From Enterococcus pseudoavium NBRC 100491 (GTDB lineage Bacteria; Bacillota; Bacilli; Lactobacillales; Enterococcaceae): a DNA stretch of 64,000 nt. This document shows positions 18,044 to 27,919 of the stretch, one piece after another. Position 1 is the first letter of the stretch, and every line of letters begins with the position of its first letter. The position numbers were made by a program, and so were the translations under genes. The stretch lies in contig NZ_BCQF01000003.1 of the NCBI RefSeq assembly GCF_001544295.1, positions 62,001-126,000 of the forward strand, given 5' to 3'. A model generated the notes under the pieces. The model did no database searches, was not told the DNA's origin, and was given only the letters and a program-made list of their open reading frames with translations.

Positions 18044-18359
18044 ACTCACCTCTCGTTTTGATTTACTACTTTCTAAGTTAAAAATACCGAAAAAACGAGT
18101 TACCTACTACCAAGCGGTGGTTGTTTTTTGTCAACGGACAGTTGCAAATCGTTGACACAAGCAAAGAAAGACAACGTTTCCATTATCTGCTATTTAAAAA
18201 GCGTTTCATTAAATGAAATGAAAAAATAGAAGCCTACTTATGCTAAAAGTATACCGAGCTTCTTCATAAAAAGCTGTTATCCTGCTCAGCGATTCGTTTA
18301 ACACTTACAATAAAAAAAGATCCTAACTATATTCAGTCAGGATCTTTCCTATAAATCTG
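18044..18359. promoter_or_regulatory. Intergenic region with inverted repeat before the Xre-type regulator
   Basis: CTCGTTTT (18052-18059) and AAAACGAG (18092-18099) form an inverted repeat with a 32-base spacer, the inner arm touching the ribosome binding site region of the regulator. This is a possible autoregulatory operator. The remainder up to the pstS terminator is AT-rich with no gene seen. Confidence 0.35.
18310..18348 (-). terminator. Terminator after pstS
   Basis: AAAGATCCTAACT (18317-18329) pairs with AGTCAGGATCTTT (18335-18347) with one mismatch; the minus-strand T-run lies at 18312-18318. It makes pstS a separate transcript from pstCABB-phoU. Confidence 0.88.
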
Positions 18360-19208
18360 CTATTTAATTTGATTTCCTTGCCAATCGCGTTCCACTTTCA
18401 TTTCTGAAATCGGGATATAACCAAGTTGAGAAACAATTTTCCCTTGAACCTCTGCTGAAAGCGTATAATCCAAAAATTCTTTGACTAACTTGTTGGGCTC
18501 ACCTTTTGTATACATATGCTCATAGGCCCAAATCTTCCAATGATTTGTGGTAACATTTTCATCTGTTGGTTCCACATTATCAATGTTTAGTGTTTGAACA
18601 TCTTTTGTGACATAAGAAAAGGCTGTGTAACTAATCGCTCCTGGTGTATCCGCAACGATTTGCCGGACCATCCCGCTTGAATCTTGTTCTTGTGCTCGAA
18701 CCGCAGTCTTTCCGTCCATGACCCACTGTTCAAAAGTTGAACGCGTCCCGCTACCGGAAGCTCGATTCAAAATGACGATTTCTTGATCTTTACCGCCGAC
18801 TTCTTGCCAATTCTTGATTTCCCCAAGAAAAATCTTACGTAGATTTTCTAAGGAAATATTTTTTACTCCGACACCCTTATTTACAATGGGGGTAATCCCA
18901 ACAACTGCAACTTTATGATCAACCAATTTTTTGGCATCAATCCCATTTTTTTCTTCGGCAAATAAATCAGAATTCCCAATCTCGACCGCGCCAGATTGAA
19001 CTTGACTCAAACCTGTCCCGCTCCCACCACCTTGGACGTTAATAAAGCGACCAGGATTTTTGCTTTGGTATTCTTCAGCTACCGTTTCAACTAAAGGTTG
19101 TAACGCCGATGAGCCAACTGCTGTGATCGATTCACCTCGATCAATCCATTTTGAACAACCCGACAAAAGCAAAAGTGTGCCGACTAGGGGAAGTAACCAT
19201 TTCTTCAT
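18360..19208 (-). CDS. pstS: Phosphate-binding lipoprotein PstS
   Basis: 282 residues. The signal peptide with lipobox LLSGC (Cys at 18) shows a membrane-anchored lipoprotein, a substrate of Lgt. The phosphate-binding residues lie in VGSSALQPL (about 32-40), GGGSGTGLSQVQSGAVEIGNSD (split: GGSGTG near 62) and NRASGSGTRSTFE (about 150-162). It delivers phosphate to PstCA. Unlike the usual order it is cut off from pstC by a regulator gene and two terminators, which would allow PstS to be made at a different level. AAGGAGAC precedes the ATG. Confidence 0.95.
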   Translation of the reverse strand: MKKWLLPLVGTLLLLSGCSKWIDRGESITAVGSSALQPLVETVAEEYQSKNPGRFINVQGGGSGTGLSQVQSGAVEIGNSDLFAEEKNGIDAKKLVDHKVAVVGITPIVNKGVGVKNISLENLRKIFLGEIKNWQEVGGKDQEIVILNRASGSGTRSTFEQWVMDGKTAVRAQEQDSSGMVRQIVADTPGAISYTAFSYVTKDVQTLNIDNVEPTDENVTTNHWKIWAYEHMYTKGEPNKLVKEFLDYTLSAEVQGKIVSQLGYIPISEMKVERDWQGNQIK

Positions 19209-19370
19209 GAAAAGTCTCCTTATTCGTTTTTTAAACTAACCATATAGCTTTTATGAGTGCTGAGTTCCTGTCTTAATTAATAGATCAAACAGACACTATT
19301 CCCCAGCTGCTCTCTTTGCGACTCCTTCAAGGAGCTAGTTCATTTTATACTATCAAGCCATCAAAGCGCA
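19209..19370 (-). promoter_or_regulatory. pstS promoter and leader
   Basis: On the minus strand TATAAA with a weak TTGCGC 16 bases upstream lies near 19345-19370, giving a leader of about 130 bases. The leader starts with a short perfect hairpin CTCCTT/AAGGAG. I see no TGTAAA-type Pho repeats here, in contrast to pstC. Confidence 0.35.
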
Positions 19371-19378
19371 AATAATTT

Positions 19379-20827
19379 TTATAAGAGGGGTGAGATCAAG
19401 CGGGCGATTCCTTCTTTAAACTTAATGATGGTTCCCCGTTGAGCATACTTTTCTTGCGTTAAAAGTTCGGATTTCAGTGAGTCTTTATCAAATGCTACTC
19501 GCAGTTCTCCGGCAAAATTCGCATCATAAATCAGTGTATTTACTTCGAAATCTAATTTGAAAGAACGTACATCGATATTAGCAGACCCGACAGACGCAAT
19601 TCCGCCATCGATTATCATCGTTTTGGCATGAATAAAACCATTTTCATACGTTTCAATGATCGCTCCGTATTCTAATAATTCTGCCGCAAAGGAATATGTC
19701 GCCCAGTAAACCAAAATATGATCAGGTTTGTTCGGAATCTGCATCCGGACTTTGACACCTGATAGCAACGCCAGTTTCAAAGCCTCATGAATTGGAGCAT
19801 CGGGAATGTAATACGGCGTTTGAATGAGAATTTCTTTTTTGGCCAGATTGATCATTTTTAAATACGTTAGTTTGATTTGCTCATGTTCACTGTCGGGACC
19901 GCTACTCACGATTTGCAGCGCCAACTTGCCGTCAGATTCGATTTCTGGAAAATAATCTGGCTGATAAACCAACTCATGTTTTTGTTGGGAATTCCAATCC
20001 ATTAAAAAACGATTTTGTAACGTATACACAGCATCTCCGTGAATACGCAGATGATTGTCCCGCCAATAGCCGAATTTTTTCACTAAGCCAAGATACTCAT
20101 CACCAACATTGAAGCCGCCGGTATAGCCTACCATGCCATCAATGACGACAATTTTCCGGTGATTGCGATAGTTCATGCGCGGATTTACATATGGTAAAAA
20201 GAGCGGAAAGAAAAAATCAACCTCACCACCCGCTTCAAGCAAAGGCGCAAAAAAACGCCGCTTGACTTGCGTGGAGCCCCATGCGTCTAACAACAGACGA
20301 ACTTTCACTCCCCTAGCGGCTGCCGCCACCAGGGCATCACGAACTTCAAAGCCCAAATCATCCCCACGATAAATATAATATTCCATATGAATGTGAAAGC
20401 GGGCTTGATTGATATCTGCGATCAGTGCATCAAATTTCTCACGCCCATCCGTATAAAGTGTGACATCATTATTTGTGGTATACAACGAACTTTCAAACAT
20501 CGTCAGCATATAAATCAATTGCCGAGGATCCACTTGGTTCGTGGTTGGTTTCGGAAAAAGCCCTCTTGTTAACGCTCGTTGTTGCTGTTGAACCTCCACA
20601 TTCATCCCGATTTTTGTCTGCATCTTTAAATCAAAGATCCGTTCTTTAGAAATTCCCTTTCCAAAGAAAATATACAAAATAAAACCGAGAACCGGTATAA
20701 AGGTCAGTACCAACAGCCAAGCCCAAGTATTAACCGTGTCCTTGCGCTCACGGAAAACAATGATAAAAGATAAAATTGTATTAATAACTAAAAAAACTAA
20801 CCCCATATGTTCTGTCACAAAAGACAT
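19379..20827 (-). CDS. cls: Cardiolipin synthase
   Basis: It condenses two phosphatidylglycerol molecules into cardiolipin and glycerol at the membrane. 482 residues: two N-terminal membrane helices (about 8-28 and 35-55, the PLDc_N region) and two phospholipase D domains with HKD motifs, HRKIVVIDGMVGYTGG (about 224-239) and HAKTMIIDGGIASVGSAN (about 401-418). The start has AAGGAG upstream. Cls is relevant to daptomycin response together with LiaXYZ encoded 10 kb away. Expressed alone, just behind a SugE-type exporter gene. Confidence 0.95.
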   Translation of the reverse strand: MSFVTEHMGLVFLVINTILSFIIVFRERKDTVNTWAWLLVLTFIPVLGFILYIFFGKGISKERIFDLKMQTKIGMNVEVQQQQRALTRGLFPKPTTNQVDPRQLIYMLTMFESSLYTTNNDVTLYTDGREKFDALIADINQARFHIHMEYYIYRGDDLGFEVRDALVAAAARGVKVRLLLDAWGSTQVKRRFFAPLLEAGGEVDFFFPLFLPYVNPRMNYRNHRKIVVIDGMVGYTGGFNVGDEYLGLVKKFGYWRDNHLRIHGDAVYTLQNRFLMDWNSQQKHELVYQPDYFPEIESDGKLALQIVSSGPDSEHEQIKLTYLKMINLAKKEILIQTPYYIPDAPIHEALKLALLSGVKVRMQIPNKPDHILVYWATYSFAAELLEYGAIIETYENGFIHAKTMIIDGGIASVGSANIDVRSFKLDFEVNTLIYDANFAGELRVAFDKDSLKSELLTQEKYAQRGTIIKFKEGIARLISPLL

Positions 20828-20863
20828 ATTGCCAACTCCTTCTACTAAAGGATAGCCGAGCGA

Positions 20864-20889
20864 AAGCAGATTGTAAACAATCTGCTTTA
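20864..20889. other. Perfect hairpin upstream of cls
   Basis: AAAGCAGATTG (20864-20874) and CAATCTGCTTT (20879-20889) form an 11-bp stem with a 4-base loop. No T-run follows on the minus strand, so it is not a standard terminator for sugE; it lies 37 bases before the cls ATG and could be part of the cls leader. Confidence 0.5.
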
Positions 20890-21009
20890 ATCATTTATCC
20901 TTTTTTCTAAACGCAGCACCACCTGAATAAGAGCCTTTTCAGCGAACGCTTTGATAAGATTTTTTCTGGTCCACAGCAATTCTTGCGCCGTCAATAGTTT
21001 ACTTTGTGC

Positions 21010-21330
21010 TTAATGTCCGCTCGTAACTTTGATTCCGATAATACCGATAACCAACAGAAGCACAAAAAAGCTAGTTACAATAGACAATTGGTCCTTGAAT
21101 AGAAAAACCCCAATCAAAATTGAGCCAACTGCTCCAATCCCTGTCCAGATCGGGTATGCTAGACTCAGCGGAAGCGAATGCAAAGACTTAGCTAAAAAAT
21201 AGAAGCTAGCGATCATGCCGATGATTGTTAGAAGAGAATAGTTTAATTTACTGAATCCTTCACTTAATTTCATCATCGTTGCCCAAAACATCTCAAAAAT
21301 ACCTGCTACAATTAATGATACCCATGCCAT
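21010..21330 (-). CDS. Small multidrug resistance family exporter, SugE/Gdx type
   Basis: 106 residues with four membrane helices. The central E13 (GIFEMFWATMMK) is the proton/substrate-binding Glu of SMR transporters. The pattern AYPIWTGIGAVGS (about 59-71) and the end GIIGIKVTS are close to E. coli SugE, now called Gdx because it exports guanidinium, and unlike the EmrE/Qac group. AAGGAGG precedes the ATG. Transcription is likely gated by a leader with a terminator hairpin and pseudoknot (21391-21455). Substrate guanidinium is inferred from the subfamily and the leader. Confidence 0.85.
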   Translation of the reverse strand: MAWVSLIVAGIFEMFWATMMKLSEGFSKLNYSLLTIIGMIASFYFLAKSLHSLPLSLAYPIWTGIGAVGSILIGVFLFKDQLSIVTSFFVLLLVIGIIGIKVTSGH

Positions 21331-21390
21331 AATTTTTCCTCCTTAAAGATAATTACCACCAACTCATAAATTCTCAAGTGTAAAAAACAC

Positions 21391-21455
21391 AAAAAAAAAG
21401 GGAGTCCAATTTCTTCAATGACCTAACGAAATTGGCTCCCTTGTTCGGTAGCACA
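21391..21455 (-). promoter_or_regulatory. Candidate riboswitch / transcription attenuator in the sugE leader
   Basis: On the minus strand the RNA would start near GTGCTACCGAAC and run into a 13-bp hairpin (GGGAGCCAATTTC, pairing with GAAATTGG-A-CTCCC) followed by nine U, a textbook terminator 5' of the coding region. The ACCGAAC segment just before the hairpin (plus 21443-21449) is complementary in six of seven positions to GTTAGGT in the terminator loop (plus 21421-21427). That would make a pseudoknot able to sense a ligand. A TATAGT -10 (21457-21462) lies directly upstream. Guanidine is the obvious ligand given SugE; the class is not verified. Confidence 0.65.
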
Positions 21456-21571
21456 TACTATAATTAACGCTATTCTATATCCTTTTCAGTGAAAAGACAA
21501 GCTTTGTCTGATCGCTTTTTCAGATATTTCAGAATTTACGTATCGCTCTAATTATCCATCCATAAAATAGC

Positions 21572-21605
21572 AAAAAACTTCTTCGGAAAAATCCGAAGAA
21601 GTTTT
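21572..21605 (-). terminator. Terminator after ftsX
   Basis: A perfect 14-bp stem AAAACTTCTTCGGA (21574-21587) with its complement 21592-21605, loop AAAA, followed on the minus strand by T-residues. Confidence 0.9.
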
Positions 21606-21611
21606 GATTGG

Positions 21612-22505
21612 TTAAACTTTCAAGAAGCGACGCATTGAAATAACTGATCCGATCGAACCAATTAAGTAACCACCGACGGCCATTATAATGTCTAAAATCC
21701 AGACAATCTGACTTGGGCGGAGCAATGCCAAATTGGATTGCAGCAAATAAGGAGCTGCCAAGCCATACACTTGTGAGTAACCATACGTTAGAATTAGAAT
21801 CGGCACGATTGAACCGATCAAACCAATCCAACCACCTTCAAGGAAGAACGGCCAACGAATGTAACCATTTTTAGCCCCGACCAGACGCATGATTTGAATC
21901 TCAGTTTTTCGAGAAAGAATCGTAATACGAATAGTATTTGAAATCAAGAAGATCGCCACGAAAACTAACAATGCGGCAGCTGCTAAGCCCCAAGTCCGCA
22001 CTACTTTCGCCATTTGAATGATGCGATCGGCCGAATTCCCACCATAGTTTGCTCGGAAGACGTTGTGCAGTTGACTAGCCTCGCGCGTTATTGGTCGAAT
22101 ATATTGAGAATCTGTTGCTTTTACAACATACACATCATAAAGCGGATTGCTGTCGCCTTCAAAAAGATCCCAAGCATCACCCATTTGTTTTTGTAATTTT
22201 TTTAGTTGGGCTTCTTTACTAGAAAAGGTCACTTTATCGACATGGTTAATGTCTTGTAGTTCTGTTTTGAGTTCTTTTAATTCTTTATCTTTTGTACCGA
22301 TATCAACAAAGACCGTTACCTCTACGTTACCTTCCACATCCTGAGCTAACTTCGTTGCATTCATGATCACAGCAAGGAAAATCCCTGCCATCGTCAATGT
22401 GATTGTCACGGCGCTGACTGAAGCCAAAGTCATCCAACCATTACGTTTGACACTTTTGATACTTTCCAATAAGTGTCGGAAGAAATTTCTAATCATCAAA
22501 CTCAT
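21612..22505 (-). CDS. ftsX: Cell division protein FtsX
   Basis: About 297 residues from the ATG at 22503-22505 (AAGGAG close upstream); an internal ATG three codons later, overlapping the ftsE stop, is an equally good candidate. One N-terminal helix (ASVSAVTITLTMAGIFLAVI), an extracellular loop of about 120 residues, then three helices with FtsX-type motifs (RITILSRKTEIQIMRLVGA, FFLEGGWIGLIGS). With FtsE it activates cell-wall hydrolases at division from the membrane. It overlaps ftsE and is followed by a strong terminator. Confidence 0.94.
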   Translation of the reverse strand: MSLMIRNFFRHLLESIKSVKRNGWMTLASVSAVTITLTMAGIFLAVIMNATKLAQDVEGNVEVTVFVDIGTKDKELKELKTELQDINHVDKVTFSSKEAQLKKLQKQMGDAWDLFEGDSNPLYDVYVVKATDSQYIRPITREASQLHNVFRANYGGNSADRIIQMAKVVRTWGLAAAALLVFVAIFLISNTIRITILSRKTEIQIMRLVGAKNGYIRWPFFLEGGWIGLIGSIVPILILTYGYSQVYGLAAPYLLQSNLALLRPSQIVWILDIIMAVGGYLIGSIGSVISMRRFLKV

Positions 22506-23178
22506 ATTCTCCTTCCGCTTCATCCCGAACGATCAAACCATTTTCAATCGCGATCAAACGATGACGCATCGTATCTACAATCGTTTTGTTGTGGGTTGCC
22601 ATTACGATCGTTGTTCCTTGATTATTGATTCGTTCTAATAAATGCATGATTTCCCAAGAGGTATCTGGATCCAGATTTCCTGTCGGTTCATCGGCAATCA
22701 AAACTTTCGGTGTATTTACGATCGCTCGAGCAATCGAAACCCGTTGTTGTTCCCCACCCGATAGTTCACTTGGAAAGACACGGACTTTATGCTTCAATCC
22801 AACAAGATCCAAAACTTCCATCACACGTTTTTTAATTTCTCGTGGCTTACGACCGATAACTTGCATCGCATAGGCAACATTTTCATAGACGGTTTTTCGT
22901 GGCAATAATTTGAAGTCCTGGAAAACCACGCCGACATCTCGGCGCAAATAAGGAACTTCTTTATTTTTGATTTTTAATAAATTATGACCGGCAACTTCTA
23001 ATTTTGTTCCAGAAGTGGCTTTTTCTTCACGATACATTAACTTGATAAAAGTCGATTTTCCGCTACCAGAGGGACCAACGACATAGACAAACTCACCTTG
23101 ATCGATCCGGACCGAAATCCCACGAACAGCAGTTGTCTTATTAGGATACTTTTTTGTTACATCCTGCATTTCAATCAT
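22489..23178 (-). CDS. ftsE: Cell division ATP-binding protein FtsE
   Basis: 229 residues of an ABC ATPase that docks on FtsX. Walker [10 protein letters not shown] (36-44), Q-loop VFQDFKLLP (about 84-92), signature LSGGEQQR (about 139-146) and Walker [14 protein letters not shown] are intact. The acidic end ([10 protein letters not shown]) overlaps the ftsX start. The cluster prfB-ftsE-ftsX with secA just upstream is conserved in Firmicutes. Confidence 0.96.
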   Translation of the reverse strand: MIEMQDVTKKYPNKTTAVRGISVRIDQGEFVYVVGPSGSGKSTFIKLMYREEKATSGTKLEVAGHNLLKIKNKEVPYLRRDVGVVFQDFKLLPRKTVYENVAYAMQVIGRKPREIKKRVMEVLDLVGLKHKVRVFPSELSGGEQQRVSIARAIVNTPKVLIADEPTGNLDPDTSWEIMHLLERINNQGTTIVMATHNKTIVDTMRHRLIAIENGLIVRDEAEGEYEFDD

Positions 23179-23275
23179 GCTTATCTCTCCAAATCCTCTT
23201 AAATTCTTTGCTATTATAGCACGTCAACATTGCAACTGGCTTTCATTACTTTACAATTTGATTTCATTTTTACTT

Positions 23276-24386
23276 TTAAGCGTTTTGGGCTAACCGCCAT
23301 TTTAAGTAAGCATCAATGAAAGGATCCAAATCGCCATCCATAACTGCTTGGACATTTCCTGTTTCGTATTCGGTTCGGTGATCTTTAACCATCGAGTAAG
23401 GATGAAAAACGTAGGAACGAATTTGAGAACCCCAGCCAATTTCTTTTTGTTCTCCTCGCAAAGCAGCCGCTTCTTGCTCTTTCTTTTCAATCTCTAATTG
23501 ATAAAGCTTCGCCTTCAACATTTGCATCGCCGTTTCGCGGTTATGAAATTGGGAACGCTGTGCTTGACTAGCTACTACGGTCCCGGTAGGTAAATGAGTG
23601 ATGCGGACGGCTGAAGACGTCTTATTGATGTGCTGTCCGCCAGCACCACTGGCCCGATACACATCCACCTTTAAATCATCGGGATTGATCTCGATTTCAA
23701 TATTTTCGTCTAGCTCCGGCATAACTTCCACCGAACAAAAAGAAGTGTGACGACGACTAGCAGAATCAAAAGGCGAAATGCGGACTAAACGATGGACGCC
23801 TTTTTCTGACTTCAAATAACCATAAGCATTCGTCCCCTTAATCATCAAGGTGACACTCTTAATCCCCGCTTCATCCCCTGCTTGATAATCAATCGTTTCA
23901 ACGGAAAAACCATGCTGCTCGGCCCAACGGGTATACATTCGTAAAAGCATCGAACCCCAGTCTTGTGATTCCGTTCCGCCCGCGCCAGGATGAAGTTCCA
24001 AGATCGCATTATTTTTATCATAAGGCTCATCCAACAAGAGTGACAATTCAAAGCCTGAAACTTTTTCTTGTAGCTGAACGAGACCTTCTTCCAGCTCTTT
24101 CTGTAGCTCCGAATCAAATTCTTCCTGCTGCATCTCCCACATGACATTTAATTCCTCGGTTTCATTCGCAATTGCTTGAAATTGATCATAGGTTTCCTTA
24201 GCAGCGTTATTCCGATTAATTAAAGCCTGTGCTTTTTCTGAATCATCCCAAAATCCAGGAGCGCTCATTTGATTTTCCGCTTCAGCAATATCTTCCTCTA
24301 ACTGTTCGAGGTCAAAGAGACCCCCTGAAGCTCGTCACTTGCTCTTGCATCATGTCTAACAAATTTCGTATTTCTGCGTTTTCCAA
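23276..24386 (-). CDS. prfB: Peptide chain release factor 2, read with a programmed +1 frameshift
   Basis: RF2 ends translation at UGA and UAA. The 369-residue protein is made from two frames. Frame 0 starts at TTG (24384-24386, AAGGAA upstream) and runs 24 codons to the in-frame TGA at 24312-24314. A +1 slip on CTT at CTT-TGA-C, helped by the AGGGGG Shine-Dalgarno-like stimulator six bases before, continues from GAC (24311-24313) to 23276. The catalytic GGQ is in [18 protein letters not shown] and the codon-reading SPF motif in [13 protein letters not shown]. This is the normal RF2 autoregulatory design, so the break is not a mutation. Confidence 0.95.
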
Positions 24387-24460
24387 ATCGATTCCTTCTT
24401 TCTTTGGATAATCATCCGGCTATCCACTAAAGCTTCACTAACAAAAGCAAAACTGTCAAA

Positions 24461-24489
24461 GGACGAGACATAGCAGCTATGTCTCGTCC
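24461..24489 (-). terminator. Terminator after secA
   Basis: GGACGAGACATAG (24461-24473) with its complement (24477-24489) gives a 13-bp stem and a 3-base loop. The following minus-strand sequence TTTGACAGTTTT is only moderately U-rich, so some read-through into prfB is possible. Confidence 0.75.
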
Positions 24490-24510
24490 CAAAAGTCTTT
24501 TCGTAATAAA

Positions 24511-27042
24511 TTACAGTCCTTTGCCGTGGCAGTTTTTATATTTTTTTCCGCTGCCGCATGGACATGGATCATTCCGTCCAACTTTTTCCACATGAACCGG
24601 TTTTTGCTTCGTATGTGTTAAATTTTTAGGATCGCCATCGGCCTCTACGGGATGCTCTTGTTGATTTTGCGCAACTTGTTCCCGTTGAACATTTTGTCGA
24701 ATCTCTGCTTTCATGAAGAGACGTGTGACTTCAAACTCAATCGCACCAACCATATCTTCAAACATCTTGTAGCCTTCTGTTTGATATTCAACCAATGGAT
24801 TATTTTGTCCATAAGCCCGTAACCCAACCGATTGACGTAATTGATCCATTGCATCGATATGATCCGTCCATTTCGTATCCACGACACGCAAGATGACTAC
24901 TTTTTCAAATTCCAGTAATTGTTCTGGACTTTGTAATTGTGACACTTTCGTATCAAAGACCGCTTTCGCACGATCATATAGATAATCTTTCATCTCTTCT
25001 GGCGTTTTGCCTTCAAAATCAGCGGCTGAAACAGAATCCTCATGGACCAGTGTTGCTCCGGCAAAATCAGCCAAAGCAGCCAGATTCCAATTTTCTTGTT
25101 CTAATTGTGTATGAGAATCTACAACCCGAGAAATCGTCCGGCGTACCATATTTAATAAGTTCGGCGTTAAATCTTTTTCCCCCATGATGACATCTTGACG
25201 CTGTTTGTAAATAACTTCCCGTTGTTCCCGCATCACGTCATCATATTGCAAGACGTTTTTACGCGTATCGTAGTTATTTCCTTCGACCCGTTTTTGAGCT
25301 GATTCTACTTGACGAGTCAACATTTTACTTTGAATGACCGCATCTTCATCTTCCACATTCATGCGATCCAAGAAAGCTTTAATCCGTTCAGAACCAAAAC
25401 GTTTCATCAAATCATCTTCTAATGAGAGATAAAATTGAGAAACCCCTGGATCTCCTTGACGACCAGAACGTCCCCGCAACTGATTATCGATCCGGCGTGA
25501 TTCATGTCGTTCAGTACCAATTACTGCTAAACCGCCTAATTCGATGACGCCAAGTCCTAACTTGATATCCGTTCCCCGACCAGCCATGTTGGTAGCGATC
25601 GTAACAGAACCTTTTTGACCAGCATTCATGATGATTTCAGCTTCTTTAAAGTGATTTTTGGCGTTCAAGACTTCATGAGGAACTTTTTCCTGATCCAGCA
25701 TATTGGAAAGTAATTCAGACGTTTCAACTGCAACCGTTCCGACTAGGATTGGTTGACCCTTGCGGTGACGTTCCTTGATATCTTGCACGACCGCTTTGAA
25801 TTTGCTCTCTAATGTTGGATATAGTAAATCCGCATGATCCTCCCGAACGATTGGACGATTGGTTGGAATTTGAATAACTTCAATATTGTAAATTTCACGG
25901 AATTCTTCCTCTTCCGTTTTGGCCGTCCCAGTCATCCCGGCTAATTTTTTATACATCCGGAAATAGTTTTGGAAAGTGATAGTAGCCATTGTCTTCGTTT
26001 CGTCTTCGATCTCAACGCCTTCTTTAGCTTCAATCGCTTGGTGCAGACCATCCGAATAACGACGACCATCCATGATCCGTCCAGTAAATTGGTCAACGAT
26101 CAAGACTTTGCCTTCTTGTACCACATAATCAATATCCCGAATCATAATAAAGTTCGCCCGCAATGCCTGATCCAAATGGTGAGTCAACGCGGTGTTGTCT
26201 AAGTCATACAAGTTTTCCAAGCCAAAGTTTGCTTCCGCTTTTTCAATCCCTTGTTCAGTTAACCCAATCGTTTTAGATTGGATGTCGATTTTAAAGTCTT
26301 CTTCTTCTTTCAAACGTTTCACAAAGTTATCCGTCCGCGTGTATAGAGCGGTCGATTTTTCAGCAGCACCGGAAATGATCAATGGTGTCCGGGCTTCATC
26401 GATCAAAATGGAATCCACTTCATCGACGATCGCATAATTTAAAGGACGTTGAACCATTTGGCTTTGGTAAACCACCATATTATCTCGTAAATAGTCAAAA
26501 CCTAGTTCATTATTCGTACTATATGTGATATCACAGTTATAAGCGTCACGTTTTTCATCAGCCGTTTTTGAGTTGATGTTTAAGCCGACACTTAGCCCTA
26601 AGAAATTATACAGCTCACCCATTTCAGTTGAGTCCCGTGTCGCCAAGTATTCATTGACTGTAACGACGTGAACTCCTTCTCCGCTCAATGCATTCAAATA
26701 AACTGGCATCGTAGCTGTTAAGGTTTTCCCTTCACCTGTTTTCATTTCAGGGATATTGCCGTCATGTAAGACGATCCCTCCCATTAATTGAACGTGGTAA
26801 GGGTACAGCCCTAAGACCCGCTTAGCTGCTTCGCGTACTACTGCAAAAGCTTCCGGTAGTAACTCATCTAACGTTTCACCCGCTTGATAACGTCCACGGA
26901 ATTCTTCCGTTTTTCCTCGTAATTGCTCGTCTGACAATTTTTCCATGTCGCTAGAAAATTCTTCGACCTTATCAGCAATCCCGCTTAATCGTTTCAATTC
27001 TTTTTTATCATTTTCAATCATTCGTCTCAGAAAGTTTGCCAT
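24511..27042 (-). CDS. secA: Protein translocase ATPase SecA
   Basis: 843 residues, typical of SecA1. Walker A-type [14 protein letters not shown] (about 99-112), DEAD-like [20 protein letters not shown] (split near 207-226), [11 protein letters not shown] (about 491-501) and [21 protein letters not shown] in motor domain 2. The C-terminal zinc motif [14 protein letters not shown] (about 827-840) is intact, so SecB/ribosome contact is expected even though SecB is absent in most Firmicutes. It drives export through SecYEG; secG is at 57029. Gene neighbours hpf and prfB match the Firmicute order. Confidence 0.97.
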   Translation of the reverse strand: MANFLRRMIENDKKELKRLSGIADKVEEFSSDMEKLSDEQLRGKTEEFRGRYQAGETLDELLPEAFAVVREAAKRVLGLYPYHVQLMGGIVLHDGNIPEMKTGEGKTLTATMPVYLNALSGEGVHVVTVNEYLATRDSTEMGELYNFLGLSVGLNINSKTADEKRDAYNCDITYSTNNELGFDYLRDNMVVYQSQMVQRPLNYAIVDEVDSILIDEARTPLIISGAAEKSTALYTRTDNFVKRLKEEEDFKIDIQSKTIGLTEQGIEKAEANFGLENLYDLDNTALTHHLDQALRANFIMIRDIDYVVQEGKVLIVDQFTGRIMDGRRYSDGLHQAIEAKEGVEIEDETKTMATITFQNYFRMYKKLAGMTGTAKTEEEEFREIYNIEVIQIPTNRPIVREDHADLLYPTLESKFKAVVQDIKERHRKGQPILVGTVAVETSELLSNMLDQEKVPHEVLNAKNHFKEAEIIMNAGQKGSVTIATNMAGRGTDIKLGLGVIELGGLAVIGTERHESRRIDNQLRGRSGRQGDPGVSQFYLSLEDDLMKRFGSERIKAFLDRMNVEDEDAVIQSKMLTRQVESAQKRVEGNNYDTRKNVLQYDDVMREQREVIYKQRQDVIMGEKDLTPNLLNMVRRTISRVVDSHTQLEQENWNLAALADFAGATLVHEDSVSAADFEGKTPEEMKDYLYDRAKAVFDTKVSQLQSPEQLLEFEKVVILRVVDTKWTDHIDAMDQLRQSVGLRAYGQNNPLVEYQTEGYKMFEDMVGAIEFEVTRLFMKAEIRQNVQREQVAQNQQEHPVEADGDPKNLTHTKQKPVHVEKVGRNDPCPCGSGKKYKNCHGKGL

Positions 27043-27258
27043 TCGTTTATCTTACTCCTTTATTTCTATTCATTTTCTATTTTTCGATAGAAACCCGCTA
27101 GTATATTTTAGCATTAGTCTTTAAGAAAAGAAACTTATCATCGCGAATAAACCGCGACTTATACAATGATTAATTTTTTTTGGTGTTTCTTTCCTAAGGA
27201 TTTCAAATACTTTTCCTGAAAAAAGACAAACAAATTCTAAAACTTCATTTTTAATGAA

Positions 27259-27291
27259 ATAAAAAAACCTTCCAGCCTCAACTGGAAGGTT
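27259..27291 (-). terminator. Terminator after hpf
   Basis: AACCTTCCAG (27266-27275) pairs with CTGGAAGGTT (27282-27291); the minus-strand T-run lies at 27261-27267. Confidence 0.9.
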
Positions 27292-27301
27292 CTAACTTTT
27301 T

Positions 27302-27847
27302 TTAGTCAGTTTCAATTAAACCATATTTGCCATCTTTACGACGATAAACAATACTTGTTCCGTTTGTTTCAGCATCTTCAAAGATAAAGAAATTATGTCC
27401 AAGCATATTCATTTGTAAAACGGCTTCTTCACTGCCCATTGGTTTCAATGATAAGCGTTTTGTCCGAACGATTTCTAATTCAGATTCTTCTGAATCCTCT
27501 GCGTTCACTAACACTTCGACTTCCCGTTCAGGCACACCGGTTTCACGAGCTTTACGATTAATTTTTGTTTTAAACTTGCGGATCTGACGTTCTAATTTAT
27601 CCACAACCAAATCAATACTTGCATATAAATCTGGTGAAGTTTCTTCTGCCCGAAGAACTAAGTAAGGTAATGGAATCGTTACTTCAACTTTTGCCGTTTT
27701 TTCAGTATAAACTTTCAAATTGACATAAGCAGTTGCATCCGGAACATCAGTGAAGTAGCGTTCTAACTTCCCTACTTTTTTTTCAACGTAATTGCGGATA
27801 GCTTCAGTAACTTCGATATTTTCTCCACGAACATTATATTTGAACAT
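27302..27847 (-). CDS. hpf: Ribosome hibernation promoting factor, long form
   Basis: 181 residues. The N-terminal S30AE domain (about 1-100, [24 protein letters not shown] onward, beta-alpha-beta-beta-beta-alpha) blocks the ribosomal A and P sites. The C-terminal dimerisation domain (about 125-181, [23 protein letters not shown]) joins two 70S particles into 100S. The long form is standard in Firmicutes. It has its own strong promoter just upstream (TATAAT at 27920-27925) and terminator. The order comF-hpf-secA-prfB is conserved. Confidence 0.95.
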   Translation of the reverse strand: MFKYNVRGENIEVTEAIRNYVEKKVGKLERYFTDVPDATAYVNLKVYTEKTAKVEVTIPLPYLVLRAEETSPDLYASIDLVVDKLERQIRKFKTKINRKARETGVPEREVEVLVNAEDSEESELEIVRTKRLSLKPMGSEEAVLQMNMLGHNFFIFEDAETNGTSIVYRRKDGKYGLIETD

Positions 27848-27919
27848 ACGTATTGCCCCTTTCGTCTTGCCAACTGAAGATAGGAGGAAGGACCACTCTT
27901 ACCTCTTCTTCTTACCTCT

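Noticed and set aside
18190-18230. cre-like AAAGCGTTTCA near the pstS end
   Set aside because: It lacks the TG half and its spacing is off, and it is not near a promoter I can see.
20864-20889. Hairpin before cls as terminator of the sugE-type gene
   Set aside because: No U-run follows on the minus strand; kept only as a hairpin of unknown role.
21529-21831. 100-residue frame within and behind ftsX
   Set aside because: A shadow of ftsX in another frame that also crosses its terminator.
24268-24386. Short 24-codon frame before prfB as a separate leader peptide or a mutation
   Set aside because: The slippery CTT-TGA-C and stimulator identify it as the frame-0 part of RF2.
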